Source: Thermoanaerobacterales bacterium (lineage in GTDB: Bacteria > Actinomycetota > Acidimicrobiia > Acidimicrobiales > JACDCH01). From it: a stretch of 6,295 nucleotides of DNA. The stretch is taken from NCBI GenBank assembly GCA_017577565.1, contig PKRH01000161.1, positions 1 through 6,295 on the forward strand. The letters run 5' to 3'. The position numbers were made by a program, and so were the translations under genes. Positions 1 through 5,943 of this stretch are shown in pieces. Position 1 is the stretch's first letter. Each line of letters begins with the position of its first letter. Below the pieces are notes generated by a model that had not been told where the DNA came from, searched no databases, and worked only from the letters and a program-made list of their open reading frames with translations.

Positions 1-1
1 G

Positions 2-1306
2 TTCCACATGCTGCGCGAGCACGCCGAGGAGACGATCGAGTGGGCCGACAAGGCGCTGGCGCTGGCCGAGGCCAACGGGCTCGAGCGGGTGCGGCTGCAG
101 GCGATGGCCGAGAAGGGTTCGATGCTCCTGCTCGACCCGGCCCGCGGCGAGGAGGCCCGCCGGCTGCTGGAGGAGGCGGCCGCGGGCGCCGAGCGCGTCG
201 GCGACCACGTGCTGGCGGCCCGGTGCCTCAACAACCTGGTGTGGCACGCCCGCAAGTGGAGCGACCTCGGCGAGGTGCGGGCGCTGATCGAGCGGATGCG
301 GACGCAGGCCGAGGCGGCGGGCTTCGACACGCTGGCGGTGACCGACGTGGCCGCGTCGCTGGCCCAGCTGGCCGCCGCCGAGGGCGACCTCGACGGGGCG
401 ATCGCCCACCTGGACGCGGTCGAGCGGTCGACCCGGGGCCGGCTGGGCTGGACGCAGTCCGGCTGGCGGGCGGTGTTCCGCGCCGGCCTGGCGCTGGAGG
501 CCGGCGACCTGGACGCCGCCGAGCGGTACACCGCGCAGGCCAAGCCGCCGACGGCCCGCACGGCGGCGTCGGTCGTCGGGCTCGACCTCCACCTGGCGGC
601 CCGACGGGGTGACCTCGCGGCCGCCCGGGCCCGCCTGGCCGAGCTGGTCCGGATCGCCGACGACGAGCGCTACGCCTCGCCCTCGCAGGCCCACGACCTG
701 GTCGCGGCCGGGCTGGCGGCCGGGCTCGGCGTCGACGAGCTGCGCCCGCTGGTCGAGCGGGCGGGCCACTTCGCCGGCCACCGCCTGGGCCCCGAGAGCG
801 GCTGGTGGCACATGCTGGCCGCCCAGCTCGCCGAGGCGGTGGGGGAGGCCGAGGAGGCGGCGGACCGCTACGCGTCGGCCGCCGAGCTGCTGGGCCACGC
901 GCCGGGGATCCTCGCCGGCCACCGCGGGACGGCGCACGTGGGCGCGGCGGCCAACCTCCTGCGGCTGGGGCGGGACGACGAGGCCCGGGCCCACGCGGCG
1001 GCGGCCCGCCGGCTGCTCGCCCGCTGGCGGGGGTGGCGGGTCGAGGCGCTGGCCGCCGTCGAGCGGCGGCTCGGCATCGGGGCCGAGGTCCCGGGCCCCG
1101 ACGTGCTGACGCCGCGGGAGCGCGAGGTGGTGGCGCTGCTGGCCGAGGGCCTGACCAACGCGCAGATCGCCGACCGGCTCTACATCTCGCCCCGCACGGC
1201 CGCGGTGCACGTGTCGAACGTGCTGTCGAAGCTCGGCATGGGCTCCCGGGCCGAGGTGGCGGCGTGGGCGGTGCGCGAGGGGGTGGTCGGCCCGGACGGG
1301 CGTTGA
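2..1306 (+). CDS. LuxR-family transcriptional regulator, C-terminal part (5' end outside window)
   Basis: Probable cytoplasmic DNA-binding regulator. The last 66 residues, from the ATG at 8 counted as residue 1, form a LuxR/GerE helix-turn-helix (about 367-427). It starts LTPREREVVALLAEG, continues with TNAQIADRLYISPRTAAVHV, which carries the recognition helix, and ends LSKLGMGSRAEVAAWAV. The preceding 360 residues are Ala/Leu/Arg/Glu-rich paired helices typical of TPR-like repeats, such as the segment around ADKALALAEANG. This arrangement is that of the C-terminal half of large LAL/MalT-type regulators, which carry an N-terminal ATPase and often exceed 800 residues. No ATPase motif is visible here. 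The frame is open to the left edge and the ATG at 8 lies inside a helical repeat, so I treat the gene as 5'-truncated by the window; a short stand-alone start at 8 cannot be excluded because only 7 nt precede it. The stop overlaps a -35-like sequence for the next operon. Its targets and signal are unknown. Confidence 0.9.
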   Translation, partial: FHMLREHAEETIEWADKALALAEANGLERVRLQAMAEKGSMLLLDPARGEEARRLLEEAAAGAERVGDHVLAARCLNNLVWHARKWSDLGEVRALIERMRTQAEAAGFDTLAVTDVAASLAQLAAAEGDLDGAIAHLDAVERSTRGRLGWTQSGWRAVFRAGLALEAGDLDAAERYTAQAKPPTARTAASVVGLDLHLAARRGDLAAARARLAELVRIADDERYASPSQAHDLVAAGLAAGLGVDELRPLVERAGHFAGHRLGPESGWWHMLAAQLAEAVGEAEEAADRYASAAELLGHAPGILAGHRGTAHVGAAANLLRLGRDDEARAHAAAARRLLARWRGWRVEALAAVERRLGIGAEVPGPDVLTPREREVVALLAEGLTNAQIADRLYISPRTAAVHVSNVLSKLGMGSRAEVAAWAVREGVVGPDGR

Positions 1307-1332
1307 CGGTCCCGGACCCTCGGATGTAAACA
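1303..1332 (+). promoter_or_regulatory. candidate promoter of the oxygenase-repressor operon
   Basis: TTGACG at 1303-1308 matches the -35 consensus at five of six bases and overlaps the stop codon of the LuxR-type gene. After 18 nt comes TAAACA (1327-1332), a weak -10 that lies inside the palindrome at 1326-1341. A repressor bound there would cover the -10. The -10 match is poor (three of six), so this is inference from position more than from sequence. Confidence 0.35.
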
Positions 1333-1341
1333 CCCGTTTAC
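1326..1341. promoter_or_regulatory. palindromic operator, probably for the downstream TetR protein
   Basis: Perfect inverted repeat GTAAAC-ACCC-GTTTAC, with 6-bp arms and a 4-bp spacer, in an AT-rich island within very GC-rich DNA. It lies 54-69 bp upstream of the oxygenase start. Size and symmetry fit sites bound by TetR-family dimers, which commonly repress their own operon, and a TetR gene is the second gene of this unit. The LuxR-type protein is a less likely binder. The palindrome is seen directly; the assignment to the repressor is inference. Confidence 0.6.
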
Positions 1342-1352
1342 GAAAATGACGG

Positions 1353-1369
1353 CGGGCACGTGGTGCCCG
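1353..1369 (+). other. GC hairpin in the presumed 5' leader
   Basis: CGGGCAC-GTG-GTGCCCG forms a perfect 7-bp stem with a 3-nt loop between the operator and the ribosome binding site. No T-run follows, so it is not a standard intrinsic terminator. It may stabilise the leader, be a second protein-binding palindrome, or be chance in GC-rich DNA. Confidence 0.35.
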
Positions 1370-1394
1370 AGGGGAGCGCAGGAGGGGGGCACGG

Positions 1395-2246
1395 ATGACC
1401 GGACCGGTGACGACCGTCGAGCGGCACCCGTGGAACACGGGGTTCACGTGGCGGTCACCCCGCCCGCCGTTCCGGGTGGTGTCCGAGGAGCAGGCGGCCC
1501 GGTTCGACCGGGACGGCTACCTCGTGCTCGAGGACGTCCTCGACCCCGACCTCCTGGCCCGGGTGACGGCGGAGGTCGACAGGGCCGAGGAGCGGGTCGA
1601 CGCCTTCCTGCGCACCCAGGAGGGCGGGCGCGTGAGCATCGCCGAGGCGGGGGCGATCACCTTCGCCACGCACCTCGTGGCCCGGTCGCCGCTGCTGCGC
1701 TCGCTCGCCCACCACCCGGTGCTCGTCGGGCTCTGCGCCGACCTCGTCGGCCCGGACGTGAACCTCTACTGGGACCAGGCCGTCTACAAGAAGCCGGAGA
1801 AGCCGCGCCGGTTCCCCTGGCACCAGGACAACGGCTACAGCTACGTCGAGCCCCAGCAGTACCTGACCTGCTGGCTGGCGCTGACCGACGCGACGGTCGA
1901 GAACGGCTGCCCGCAGGTGGTGCCCGGCGTGCACCGGGTGGGCACGATCCGGCACCGGTTCGTCGACCCGCTGGGGTTCGAGTGCTTCACCGACCCCGAG
2001 GGCGCGGTGGCGGCGCCGGTCCGGGCCGGGGGCGTCGTCGTGTTCTCGTCGCTGACGCCCCACCTGACCGGGCCGAACACGACCGACGGCGTGCGGAAGG
2101 CCTACATCCTCCAGTACGCGCCCGCGGGGGCCCGGGTGCTGCGGGGCGACCCCGACGCCGGCCCGCCGGTCGCCGAGGAGCCCTGCGACGACCCCGACCG
2201 CCAGTTCCCGGTGCTGCGGGGTGGCGAGCCCGTCGGGCCGGGCTGA
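1395..2246 (+). CDS. phytanoyl-CoA dioxygenase (PhyH)-family Fe(II)/2-oxoglutarate oxygenase
   Basis: Predicted cytoplasmic non-heme iron oxygenase of 283 residues, a usual length for bacterial PhyH-like enzymes; these hydroxylate a small substrate while turning 2-oxoglutarate into succinate and CO2. The metal site is readable: H143 and D145 in WHQDNGY, and the distal H223 in SSLTPHLTGPN. R234, in GVRKAYILQYAP, is the likely 2-oxoglutarate-binding arginine. Other family marks are DRDGYLVLEDVLD (about 38-50) and the ENGCPQVVPGVH block (169-180). AGGVVVF at 211-217 is the usual strand before the distal histidine. No signal peptide or membrane segment is seen. The start is supported by AGGAGGGG at 1380-1387, with a gap of about 9 nt. 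The stop overlaps the start of the TetR gene, so the two are co-translated and expression is probably controlled through the palindrome at 1326-1341. The substrate cannot be read from sequence; a lipid, an acyl-CoA or a natural-product intermediate are all possible. Confidence 0.9.
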   Translation: MTGPVTTVERHPWNTGFTWRSPRPPFRVVSEEQAARFDRDGYLVLEDVLDPDLLARVTAEVDRAEERVDAFLRTQEGGRVSIAEAGAITFATHLVARSPLLRSLAHHPVLVGLCADLVGPDVNLYWDQAVYKKPEKPRRFPWHQDNGYSYVEPQQYLTCWLALTDATVENGCPQVVPGVHRVGTIRHRFVDPLGFECFTDPEGAVAAPVRAGGVVVFSSLTPHLTGPNTTDGVRKAYILQYAPAGARVLRGDPDAGPPVAEEPCDDPDRQFPVLRGGEPVGPG

Positions 2247-2851
2247 TGGCGGGAGTGCGGGGGCAGGTCCAGCGGCGCGGCGTCGAGCGCCGGGCGGCGA
2301 TCCTGCGGGCCGCGACCGAGGTCTTCGCCGCCCACGGCTACCGGGGCGCCTCGCTCGCCATGATCGGCGAGCGGGTCGGGCTGACGCCGGCGGGTGTGCT
2401 CCGGCACTTCGGGTCGAAGGAGGAGCTGCTGCTGGCGGTCATCCGCGACCGCGACCAGCGGGCGACCGCCATCGCCGAGGAGCTGGCCCGGATGCCCCCG
2501 CTGGAGGGGCTGCGGGCGGTGGTGCGGTACGCGGAGATGTCCGAGGCCGAGCCGGGCATCGCCGCGCTGTTCACGGTCCTGCAGGCCGAGCACCTGGAGC
2601 TGCCGGGCTCGGTCCGGCGGTTCTTCGTCGAGCGGGCCCGGGGCATCGAGGACGTCGTCGTCCTCTGGTTGCGGCAGGGCCAGGAGGACGGCTCGATCCG
2701 GCGGGACGTCGACCTGCGCCGGGTGGCGCGGGAGCTCATGGCGTTCATGGAGGGCGCGGCGCTGATGTGGCTGCTCGACCCGGAGCGGCACTCGCTGGTC
2801 GACCTCTACCGGGGCTACCTCGACCGCCTGGCCGACGAGCTGGCGGCGTGA
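2246..2851 (+). CDS. TetR/AcrR-family transcriptional repressor
   Basis: One-component ligand-responsive repressor of 201 residues, the usual TetR length. The N-terminal DNA-binding domain is at about 15-61: RRAAILRAATEVFAAHGYRG, then the helix-turn-helix over LAMIGERVGLTPAGVLRHF, then the classic GSKEELL. The rest (about 75-200) is the all-helical ligand-binding and dimerisation domain, with a GSIRRDVDLRRVARELMAF segment common in TetR C-terminal domains. The ATG shares its A with the oxygenase stop (TGATG), which fixes the start by translational coupling; only weak G-rich sequence lies upstream. The same frame is open back to 1346, but that extension is an off-frame reading through the oxygenase gene. 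It probably represses its own operon at 1326-1341; the inducer may be the oxygenase's substrate or product (inference). It is followed by a 35-bp convergent gap (2852-2886) in which I see short GC palindromes but no T-run terminator. Confidence 0.92.
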   Translation: MAGVRGQVQRRGVERRAAILRAATEVFAAHGYRGASLAMIGERVGLTPAGVLRHFGSKEELLLAVIRDRDQRATAIAEELARMPPLEGLRAVVRYAEMSEAEPGIAALFTVLQAEHLELPGSVRRFFVERARGIEDVVVLWLRQGQEDGSIRRDVDLRRVARELMAFMEGAALMWLLDPERHSLVDLYRGYLDRLADELAA

Positions 2852-2886
2852 TCGTCCGGCCCAGGGTGCCCGCGGGTGGCGCGCCG

Positions 2887-3849
2887 TCAGGCCGGGTCGC
2901 AGCTGCCGGCGGGGGTGTCGTAGCAGACGACGGCCTGGCGCTCGGCGACCTGCAGCTCGAACCCGGTGGTGGTGGCGTTCCGGCCGAGGCTGCCGCCGGC
3001 CTGGCCAGTGGCGGTGTAGGACACGTCCCAGACGAGGGTGACCGAGGCCGGGTAGGCCGTGGCCGGGGGGTCGGGGACGCGCTGGAAGACCCAGGCGCAG
3101 TCGCTCGTCCGGCCGGCCGCCTCGGCCTCCGGGGTCCACGGCGTGCCCGGCCCGTGGCAGGTGACGCGGGCGTCCTCGTGCTCGCCGAGGTCCCAGTCGA
3201 GCCGGGCCGGCGTGGCGGTGACCGCCACCTCGAAGCCGCCCAGCTCGACCGCCAGGCTCACCGGCTGCCAGTCGGCGGGGTCGATCCAGAGCCAGGTCGG
3301 CAGCCCGACGATCTGCTCGCGGTCGAGCGGCGGGGAGGTGGCGGGGGTCGGCTGCGGCAGCGGCAGGTCGCGGGCCAGCTCCCGGGCCAGCGCCTCGAGG
3401 ACGGGGCCCTCCTCGCCGGGTTGGTAGACGAAGAAGTCACGGTAGGCCAGCTCGCCAGGGGAGTCGGTGTAGTGGCAGCCGATGAAGTAGCGCTGGCCGA
3501 CCACCAGCTCGCCGGCGAGCGGCATGGTCTGGTGCTCCGACGCCGGCGCCGCCCCCTCCTCCGGCGCCTCGTAGGTCGCACAGGTCTTGGGCCGCGAAGT
3601 GGACGCGGTGGGCGACTCGCTGGCGGAGTACGTGACCTCACCGACCGCGACGGCGATTCGGCCCTCGCTGCAGGTATTTCCGTGGCCCCAGAAGGTCGCG
3701 CGAACGGTGCGGGCCTCACAGCTTCGACGGTCCGTCTCGGGTGGCTCGGCGCCAAGGAGCGCTTCGGCTTGCGCCAGGATTGCAGCCGCAGCGCAGATGA
3801 GCGATGTGATCGTGTGGCGGCTTAGGCGCACTCGACGATGCCGTCCCAC
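2887..3849 (-). CDS. secreted cysteine-rich protein of unknown function
   Basis: 320 residues from a GTG start. Residues 1-12 are basic (MGRHRRVRLSRH) and 13-26 hydrophobic, followed by AQAEA, so a Sec signal peptide with cleavage near 28-30 is likely. SLIC at 16-19 is not a good lipobox. The mature part has eight cysteines (44, 60, 90, 125, 231, 251, 309, 317), enough for four disulfides outside the cell. Notable blocks are GLPTWLWIDPADWQPVSL (182-199), a beta-rich EVAVTATPARLDWDLGE, and CHGPGTPWTP (231-240). From memory, this pattern resembles poorly characterised secreted actinobacterial proteins, some mislabelled 'ATP/GTP-binding'; I see no P-loop. The start overlaps the 3' end of the upstream lipoprotein gene by 28 nt, so the two are likely co-translated. 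A GTG at 3831 is an alternative start and would still leave a signal peptide. The first 80 or so codons are lower in GC than the rest. Confidence 0.8.
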   Translation of the reverse strand: MGRHRRVRLSRHTITSLICAAAAILAQAEALLGAEPPETDRRSCEARTVRATFWGHGNTCSEGRIAVAVGEVTYSASESPTASTSRPKTCATYEAPEEGAAPASEHQTMPLAGELVVGQRYFIGCHYTDSPGELAYRDFFVYQPGEEGPVLEALARELARDLPLPQPTPATSPPLDREQIVGLPTWLWIDPADWQPVSLAVELGGFEVAVTATPARLDWDLGEHEDARVTCHGPGTPWTPEAEAAGRTSDCAWVFQRVPDPPATAYPASVTLVWDVSYTATGQAGGSLGRNATTTGFELQVAERQAVVCYDTPAGSCDPA

Positions 3850-4382
3850 GACTCCAGCACCCTCCGGTCTTCAAGCATCCATCGTCCCTCGTGCCGCCGG
3901 TAAGACACCTCGCCCTTGATGGTTGCGACGCCCTCGGCGATCACGGTCCCCGTATCGCGGTCGACAAGGCGATCGGCTCCGACGGTGCAGACGATGAGGA
4001 TCGCTGTGTCGCCGCTGGGAGCAACCGATGTGCTCACGATGCGGTGGGAGCTCTCCTCGCCGAGTTCATAGGTGTGGTTCGCAGCCGCTGCCTGCGCGAG
4101 GCTCTCGCGGATCTCGCTTAGCTCTGGCTCAAGGACGAGTGTCGGCAGCCTGGGGTCGTCCGGGTCTGGGTATTGCCCTAGTTCCGCAAGGAGTGCCTCG
4201 ACCTCGTGGTACGCCGCCTCGACCTCCGCCTCGGGGGAGAGGGTCGTGGAGGTCGACCACGACGACGCAGCGGTCGTCGTGGTCGTCTCGCGGGCGTCAG
4301 ACGAGTCCTCGCCGCCGCACGACGCGAGAGCGAGTGCAGCGAGCGCTGTCCTCACGGCTCGGCGGCGTCTGGACGTCGGCAT
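3822..4382 (-). CDS. small lipoprotein, possibly NTF2-like fold
   Basis: 186 residues, predicted to be lipid-anchored on the outer face of the cell membrane. The basic start MPTSRRRRAVR is followed by a hydrophobic ALAALALASC, with lipobox LASC and lipidated C21. Next is a Thr/Ser-rich linker, TTTTTAASSWSTSTT, then a domain of about 130 residues. Features of that domain are PDPDDPRLPTL, VDRDTGTVIAEG, and a closing strand set with GRWMLEDRRV and a C-terminal Cys. This order (helix, then curved sheet with 'GRW' near the end) looks like the NTF2-like lipoproteins of actinomycetes, but it is fold guessing from pattern. No catalytic residues can be named. I chose the ATG at 4382 because GGGGGAG lies 5 nt upstream and the signal sequence starts there; a GTG 63 nt further up would put an unusual 21-residue tail before it. 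GC is lower than in neighbouring genes. It overlaps the secreted cysteine-rich gene by 28 nt. Confidence 0.8.
   Translation of the reverse strand: MPTSRRRRAVRTALAALALASCGGEDSSDARETTTTTAASSWSTSTTLSPEAEVEAAYHEVEALLAELGQYPDPDDPRLPTLVLEPELSEIRESLAQAAAANHTYELGEESSHRIVSTSVAPSGDTAILIVCTVGADRLVDRDTGTVIAEGVATIKGEVSYRRHEGRWMLEDRRVLESWDGIVECA
3861..3865 (-). promoter_or_regulatory. ribosome binding site supporting the GTG start at 3849
   Basis: On the minus strand this reads GGAGG, 11 nt before the GTG at 3849, inside the coding region of the upstream lipoprotein gene. The spacing is slightly long, but it favours 3849 over the GTG at 3831, which has only a GGGACGG-like sequence upstream. Confidence 0.45.
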
Positions 4383-4387
4383 CGTTG

Positions 4388-4394
4388 CTCCCCC
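4388..4394 (-). promoter_or_regulatory. ribosome binding site deciding the lipoprotein start at 4382
   Basis: Minus-strand GGGGGAG, 5 nt before the ATG at 4382. It favours this start over the in-frame GTG at 4445 and fits the position of the signal sequence. Confidence 0.6.
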
Positions 4395-4443
4395 GGTCCC
4401 CAGCCGACTCGTCACGCAACGAGCCGTGGCCAGCACGCTGCGC

Positions 4444-4473
4444 ACGTTAGCGCGGCGTCACGGCTGGATCGAA
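4444..4473 (-). promoter_or_regulatory. weak candidate promoter for the lipoprotein/secreted-protein pair
   Basis: In the 139-bp gap between the DUF4352 lipoprotein stop and the small lipoprotein start, the minus strand has TAACGT (4449-4444), which fits a TANNNT -10. An 18-nt spacer separates it from TTCGAT (4473-4468), a poor -35. The gap is less GC-rich than its surroundings, as promoters often are. A loose inverted repeat, AGCCGTG/CACGGCT (4422-4428 and 4459-4465), brackets the -10. Evidence is thin. Confidence 0.22.
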
Positions 4474-4521
4474 GTCATCGTGATGCAACGAAAGTCGCTG
4501 AGATGACTGCTGCCGGGGTGG

Positions 4522-4923
4522 TCAGCCGAGGGCGAACACCGAGCCCGTGGCCGTCAGGTTGCCCATGATCCGCAGGAGCAGGCCGGTGGAGTCCTCGGCG
4601 ACCTCGAAGACCATCCAGCCCCGCCGGGCGCCGCCCGGAGGCACGTCACCATCGACCTGGGGCAGGTCGAAGCCGGCGAGCCCGATGTCCCAGGGCCTGT
4701 TCAGCGAGTCCGTCACCTCGGCGCCGAGGAGCGACGAGAACGTCTGCACCTCGTCGGACGTGTTGCGCAGCTCGACCTCGACGGCGACGAACCGGTGGCC
4801 GGGCTGCGGCGTCTCGAGCTCGTTCGTCGAGACGTACGGATCCACCACCTGGTGAACGGTGACGTCGAAGTCGCCGGTGTGCGCCCACTGGCCGATCGCG
4901 TAGACGTCCTGGTCGCCTGCGCT
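4522..4923 (-). repeat. direct repeat, copy 1: DUF4352-coding segment
   Basis: Aligns without gaps to 5542-5943 at a constant offset of 1020 bp. By hand count, 58 of 399 positions differ over 4522-4920 (about 86% identity), and the encoded domains match at 106 of 133 residues. Similarity stops abruptly at the codons for the linker. Confidence 0.9.
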
Positions 4924-5328
4924 CGTGCCGCCGGTGTCGGGTGCCGTGCTGGCCGGCGCTTCCTCCTCGGTCGTGGTCGTGCTCGGTTCGGTGGTGGTCG
5001 TCGTGCTGGGCTCGGTCGTGCTGGTGGTGGTGCTGGGCTCGGTGGTCGTGGTGGTGCTCGGCTCGGTCGTCGTGGTCCGCTCGGTCGTCTCGGGTGCCGC
5101 CCGTCCGTCGCTCGCCTCGATCGACGGGCCGTCGGCCGCCTCGGCGCAACCGGCGAGCACCGCTGCGAGCACGAGCGCCACGGCCAGCCCACCCGCCTCC
5201 CGCCACCGCGAGCCGGAGGGGGAGCGACGGGGCCGCCGTCGGCGGGGTTGCGGGCAGCCCGGGACGGTCGAGCCCAGCTGACGTGCACCGGCGTTCCGGC
5301 CGCGCACGCCGTGGGGGTGGGCGCTCAT
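4522..5328 (-). CDS. DUF4352-domain lipoprotein with Thr-rich linker
   Basis: 268 residues, predicted to be lipid-anchored outside the membrane. Layout: a long, Arg-rich cytoplasmic-type lead (1-46, with PRRRRPRRS at 28-36), a hydrophobic stretch (47-59) ending in lipobox LAGC with C61, and a Thr/Glu/Pro/Ser linker (81-120). The C-terminal DUF4352 domain (about 136-268) has the blocks GQWAHTGDFDVTVHQV, PGHRFVAVEVELRN, VTDSLNRPWD and PGGARRGWMVFEV. DUF4352 domains are Ig-like beta-sandwiches of unknown role found on exported proteins. The lead is long for a lipoprotein signal, yet the ATG at 5328 has a perfect AGGAGG 9 nt upstream and shares the MS(A/T)H opening with the neighbouring paralog, so I keep it. 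It is a tandem paralog of the gene at 5542-6291. The 213-bp gap in front of it contains a hairpin, so it may be transcribed separately. Confidence 0.87.
   Translation of the reverse strand: MSAHPHGVRGRNAGARQLGSTVPGCPQPRRRRPRRSPSGSRWREAGGLAVALVLAAVLAGCAEAADGPSIEASDGRAAPETTERTTTTEPSTTTTTEPSTTTSTTEPSTTTTTEPSTTTTEEEAPASTAPDTGGTSAGDQDVYAIGQWAHTGDFDVTVHQVVDPYVSTNELETPQPGHRFVAVEVELRNTSDEVQTFSSLLGAEVTDSLNRPWDIGLAGFDLPQVDGDVPPGGARRGWMVFEVAEDSTGLLLRIMGNLTATGSVFALG
4969..5088 (-). repeat. Thr-rich EPS(T)n repeat linker
   Basis: Codes for residues 81-120 of the DUF4352 lipoprotein: four EPS units separated by runs of 4-6 Thr/Ser, of the form EPSTTTTT, EPSTTTSTT, EPSTTTTT, EPSTTTT. The DNA is an imperfect repeat of GGT/CGT-rich units on the plus strand. 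Such stretches serve as extended spacers, possibly O-glycosylated in actinobacteria (inference), and can change length by slippage. Confidence 0.85.
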
Positions 5329-5337
5329 GCCTGTCCG

Positions 5338-5343
5338 CCTCCT
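5338..5343 (-). promoter_or_regulatory. ribosome binding site fixing the start of the DUF4352 lipoprotein
   Basis: Minus-strand AGGAGG, a full anti-16S match, 9 nt before the ATG at 5328. It is the main reason for accepting the unusually long lead before the lipobox. Confidence 0.75.
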
Positions 5344-5468
5344 GTGCCTGCCTCCTCGGCCTGTGGGTCTCGTCTACCCGCGGCGAGCGACCATCAGACA
5401 GCGTGACGTAGCGCCCCTCGCGCTCACCGTGGCAGCACGGCGGCCCGGATCAGACTGGGATGGAGAGG

Positions 5469-5508
5469 CCCGGTCGCCGCTGCGTCCCGCCCCGCAACGG
5501 CGACCGGG
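5469..5508 (-). terminator. strong GC hairpin after the membrane DUF4352 gene, possible terminator
   Basis: Arms CCCGGTCGCCG (5469-5479) and CGGCGACCGGG (5498-5508) are perfectly complementary over 11 bp. Inside, 5481-5484 pairs with 5493-5496. The position between the two stems (5480 with 5497) is C-A in plus-strand RNA but G-U in minus-strand RNA, so only the minus transcript gives an unbroken 16-bp stem with an 8-nt loop. It begins 33 nt past the stop of the gene at 5542-6291. No U-run follows, so termination is not certain; RNA stabilisation or a protein-binding palindrome are alternatives. GGCGACCGGGG also occurs twice in direct orientation (5499-5509 and 5519-5529). Confidence 0.5.
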
Positions 5509-5541
5509 GATCCCCTCGGGCGACCGGGGTGCCCCGGCCGG

Positions 5542-5943
5542 TCACCCGAGGGCGAACAGCGACCCCGTGGCGGTGAGGTTGCCCTTGATCCGCAGCAGCA
5601 GGCCGCTGGCGTCCTCGGCGACCTCGAAGACCATCCAGCCGCGACGGGCGCCGCCGGCCGGGACGTCGCCGTCGAGCTGGGGCAGGTCGGTGCCGGCGAG
5701 GGCCACGTGCCAGGGCCGGTTCATCGAGTCGGTGACCTCGGCGCCGAGGAGCGTCGAGATCGTCCGGGCGTCGTCCGCCGTGTTGCGCACCTCGACCTCG
5801 ACGGCGACGAACCGGTGGCCGGGCTGCGGCGTCTCGAACTGGTTGGACGGCGTATAGGGGTCCTGCACCTGGTGGACCGTCACGTCGAAGTCGCCGGTGT
5901 GCGCCCACTGTCCGACCGCGTGGACCTCCTGGTCGCCTGCGCT
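5542..5943 (-). repeat. direct repeat, copy 2: DUF4352-coding segment
   Basis: Second copy of the tandem duplication, in the same orientation as 4522-4923 and aligned without any insertion or deletion. The largest local difference is around 5847-5870 (loop TPSNQF here, VSTNEL in copy 1). Confidence 0.9.

Noticed and set aside
1455..2063. 202-codon minus-strand open frame opposite the oxygenase
   Set aside because: Antisense shadow; the opposite strand carries the complete iron and 2-oxoglutarate motifs.
1346..2851. 501-codon plus-strand open frame starting before the oxygenase and ending with the TetR protein
   Set aside because: Up to 2245 it is the off-frame reading of the oxygenase gene (low-complexity Arg/Gly/Pro). 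Only the part from 2246 has family signature; it is not a fusion.
2852..2886. Possible bidirectional terminator between converging genes
   Set aside because: Only short GC palindromes (for example GGCGCGCC at 2878-2885 and CCCGCGGG at 2869-2876), no stem of useful length and no T-run.
2102..3139. 345-codon minus-strand open frame opposite the TetR gene
   Set aside because: Shadow of two well-supported genes, rich in Arg/Pro/Gly, with no motif.
2221..3825. 534-codon plus-strand open frame
   Set aside because: It runs out of frame through the TetR gene and antisense to the secreted-protein gene; composition is Gly/Arg/Ala-rich with no domain signature. Long open frames are expected by chance at this GC.
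2887..3849. ATP/GTP-binding function, a label I recall being used for similar proteins
   Set aside because: No P-loop or other nucleotide-binding motif is visible; the protein has a signal peptide and eight mature cysteines, pointing to an extracellular place.
4383..4445. Upstream GTG extension of the small lipoprotein (21 extra residues)
   Set aside because: A good ribosome site lies right before the ATG at 4382, and the signal peptide begins there; the extension would also overlap the candidate promoter.
4969..5088. Repeats suggesting a CRISPR array or tandem satellite
   Set aside because: They are in frame, encode a Thr-rich linker, and have no constant repeat length or unique spacers.
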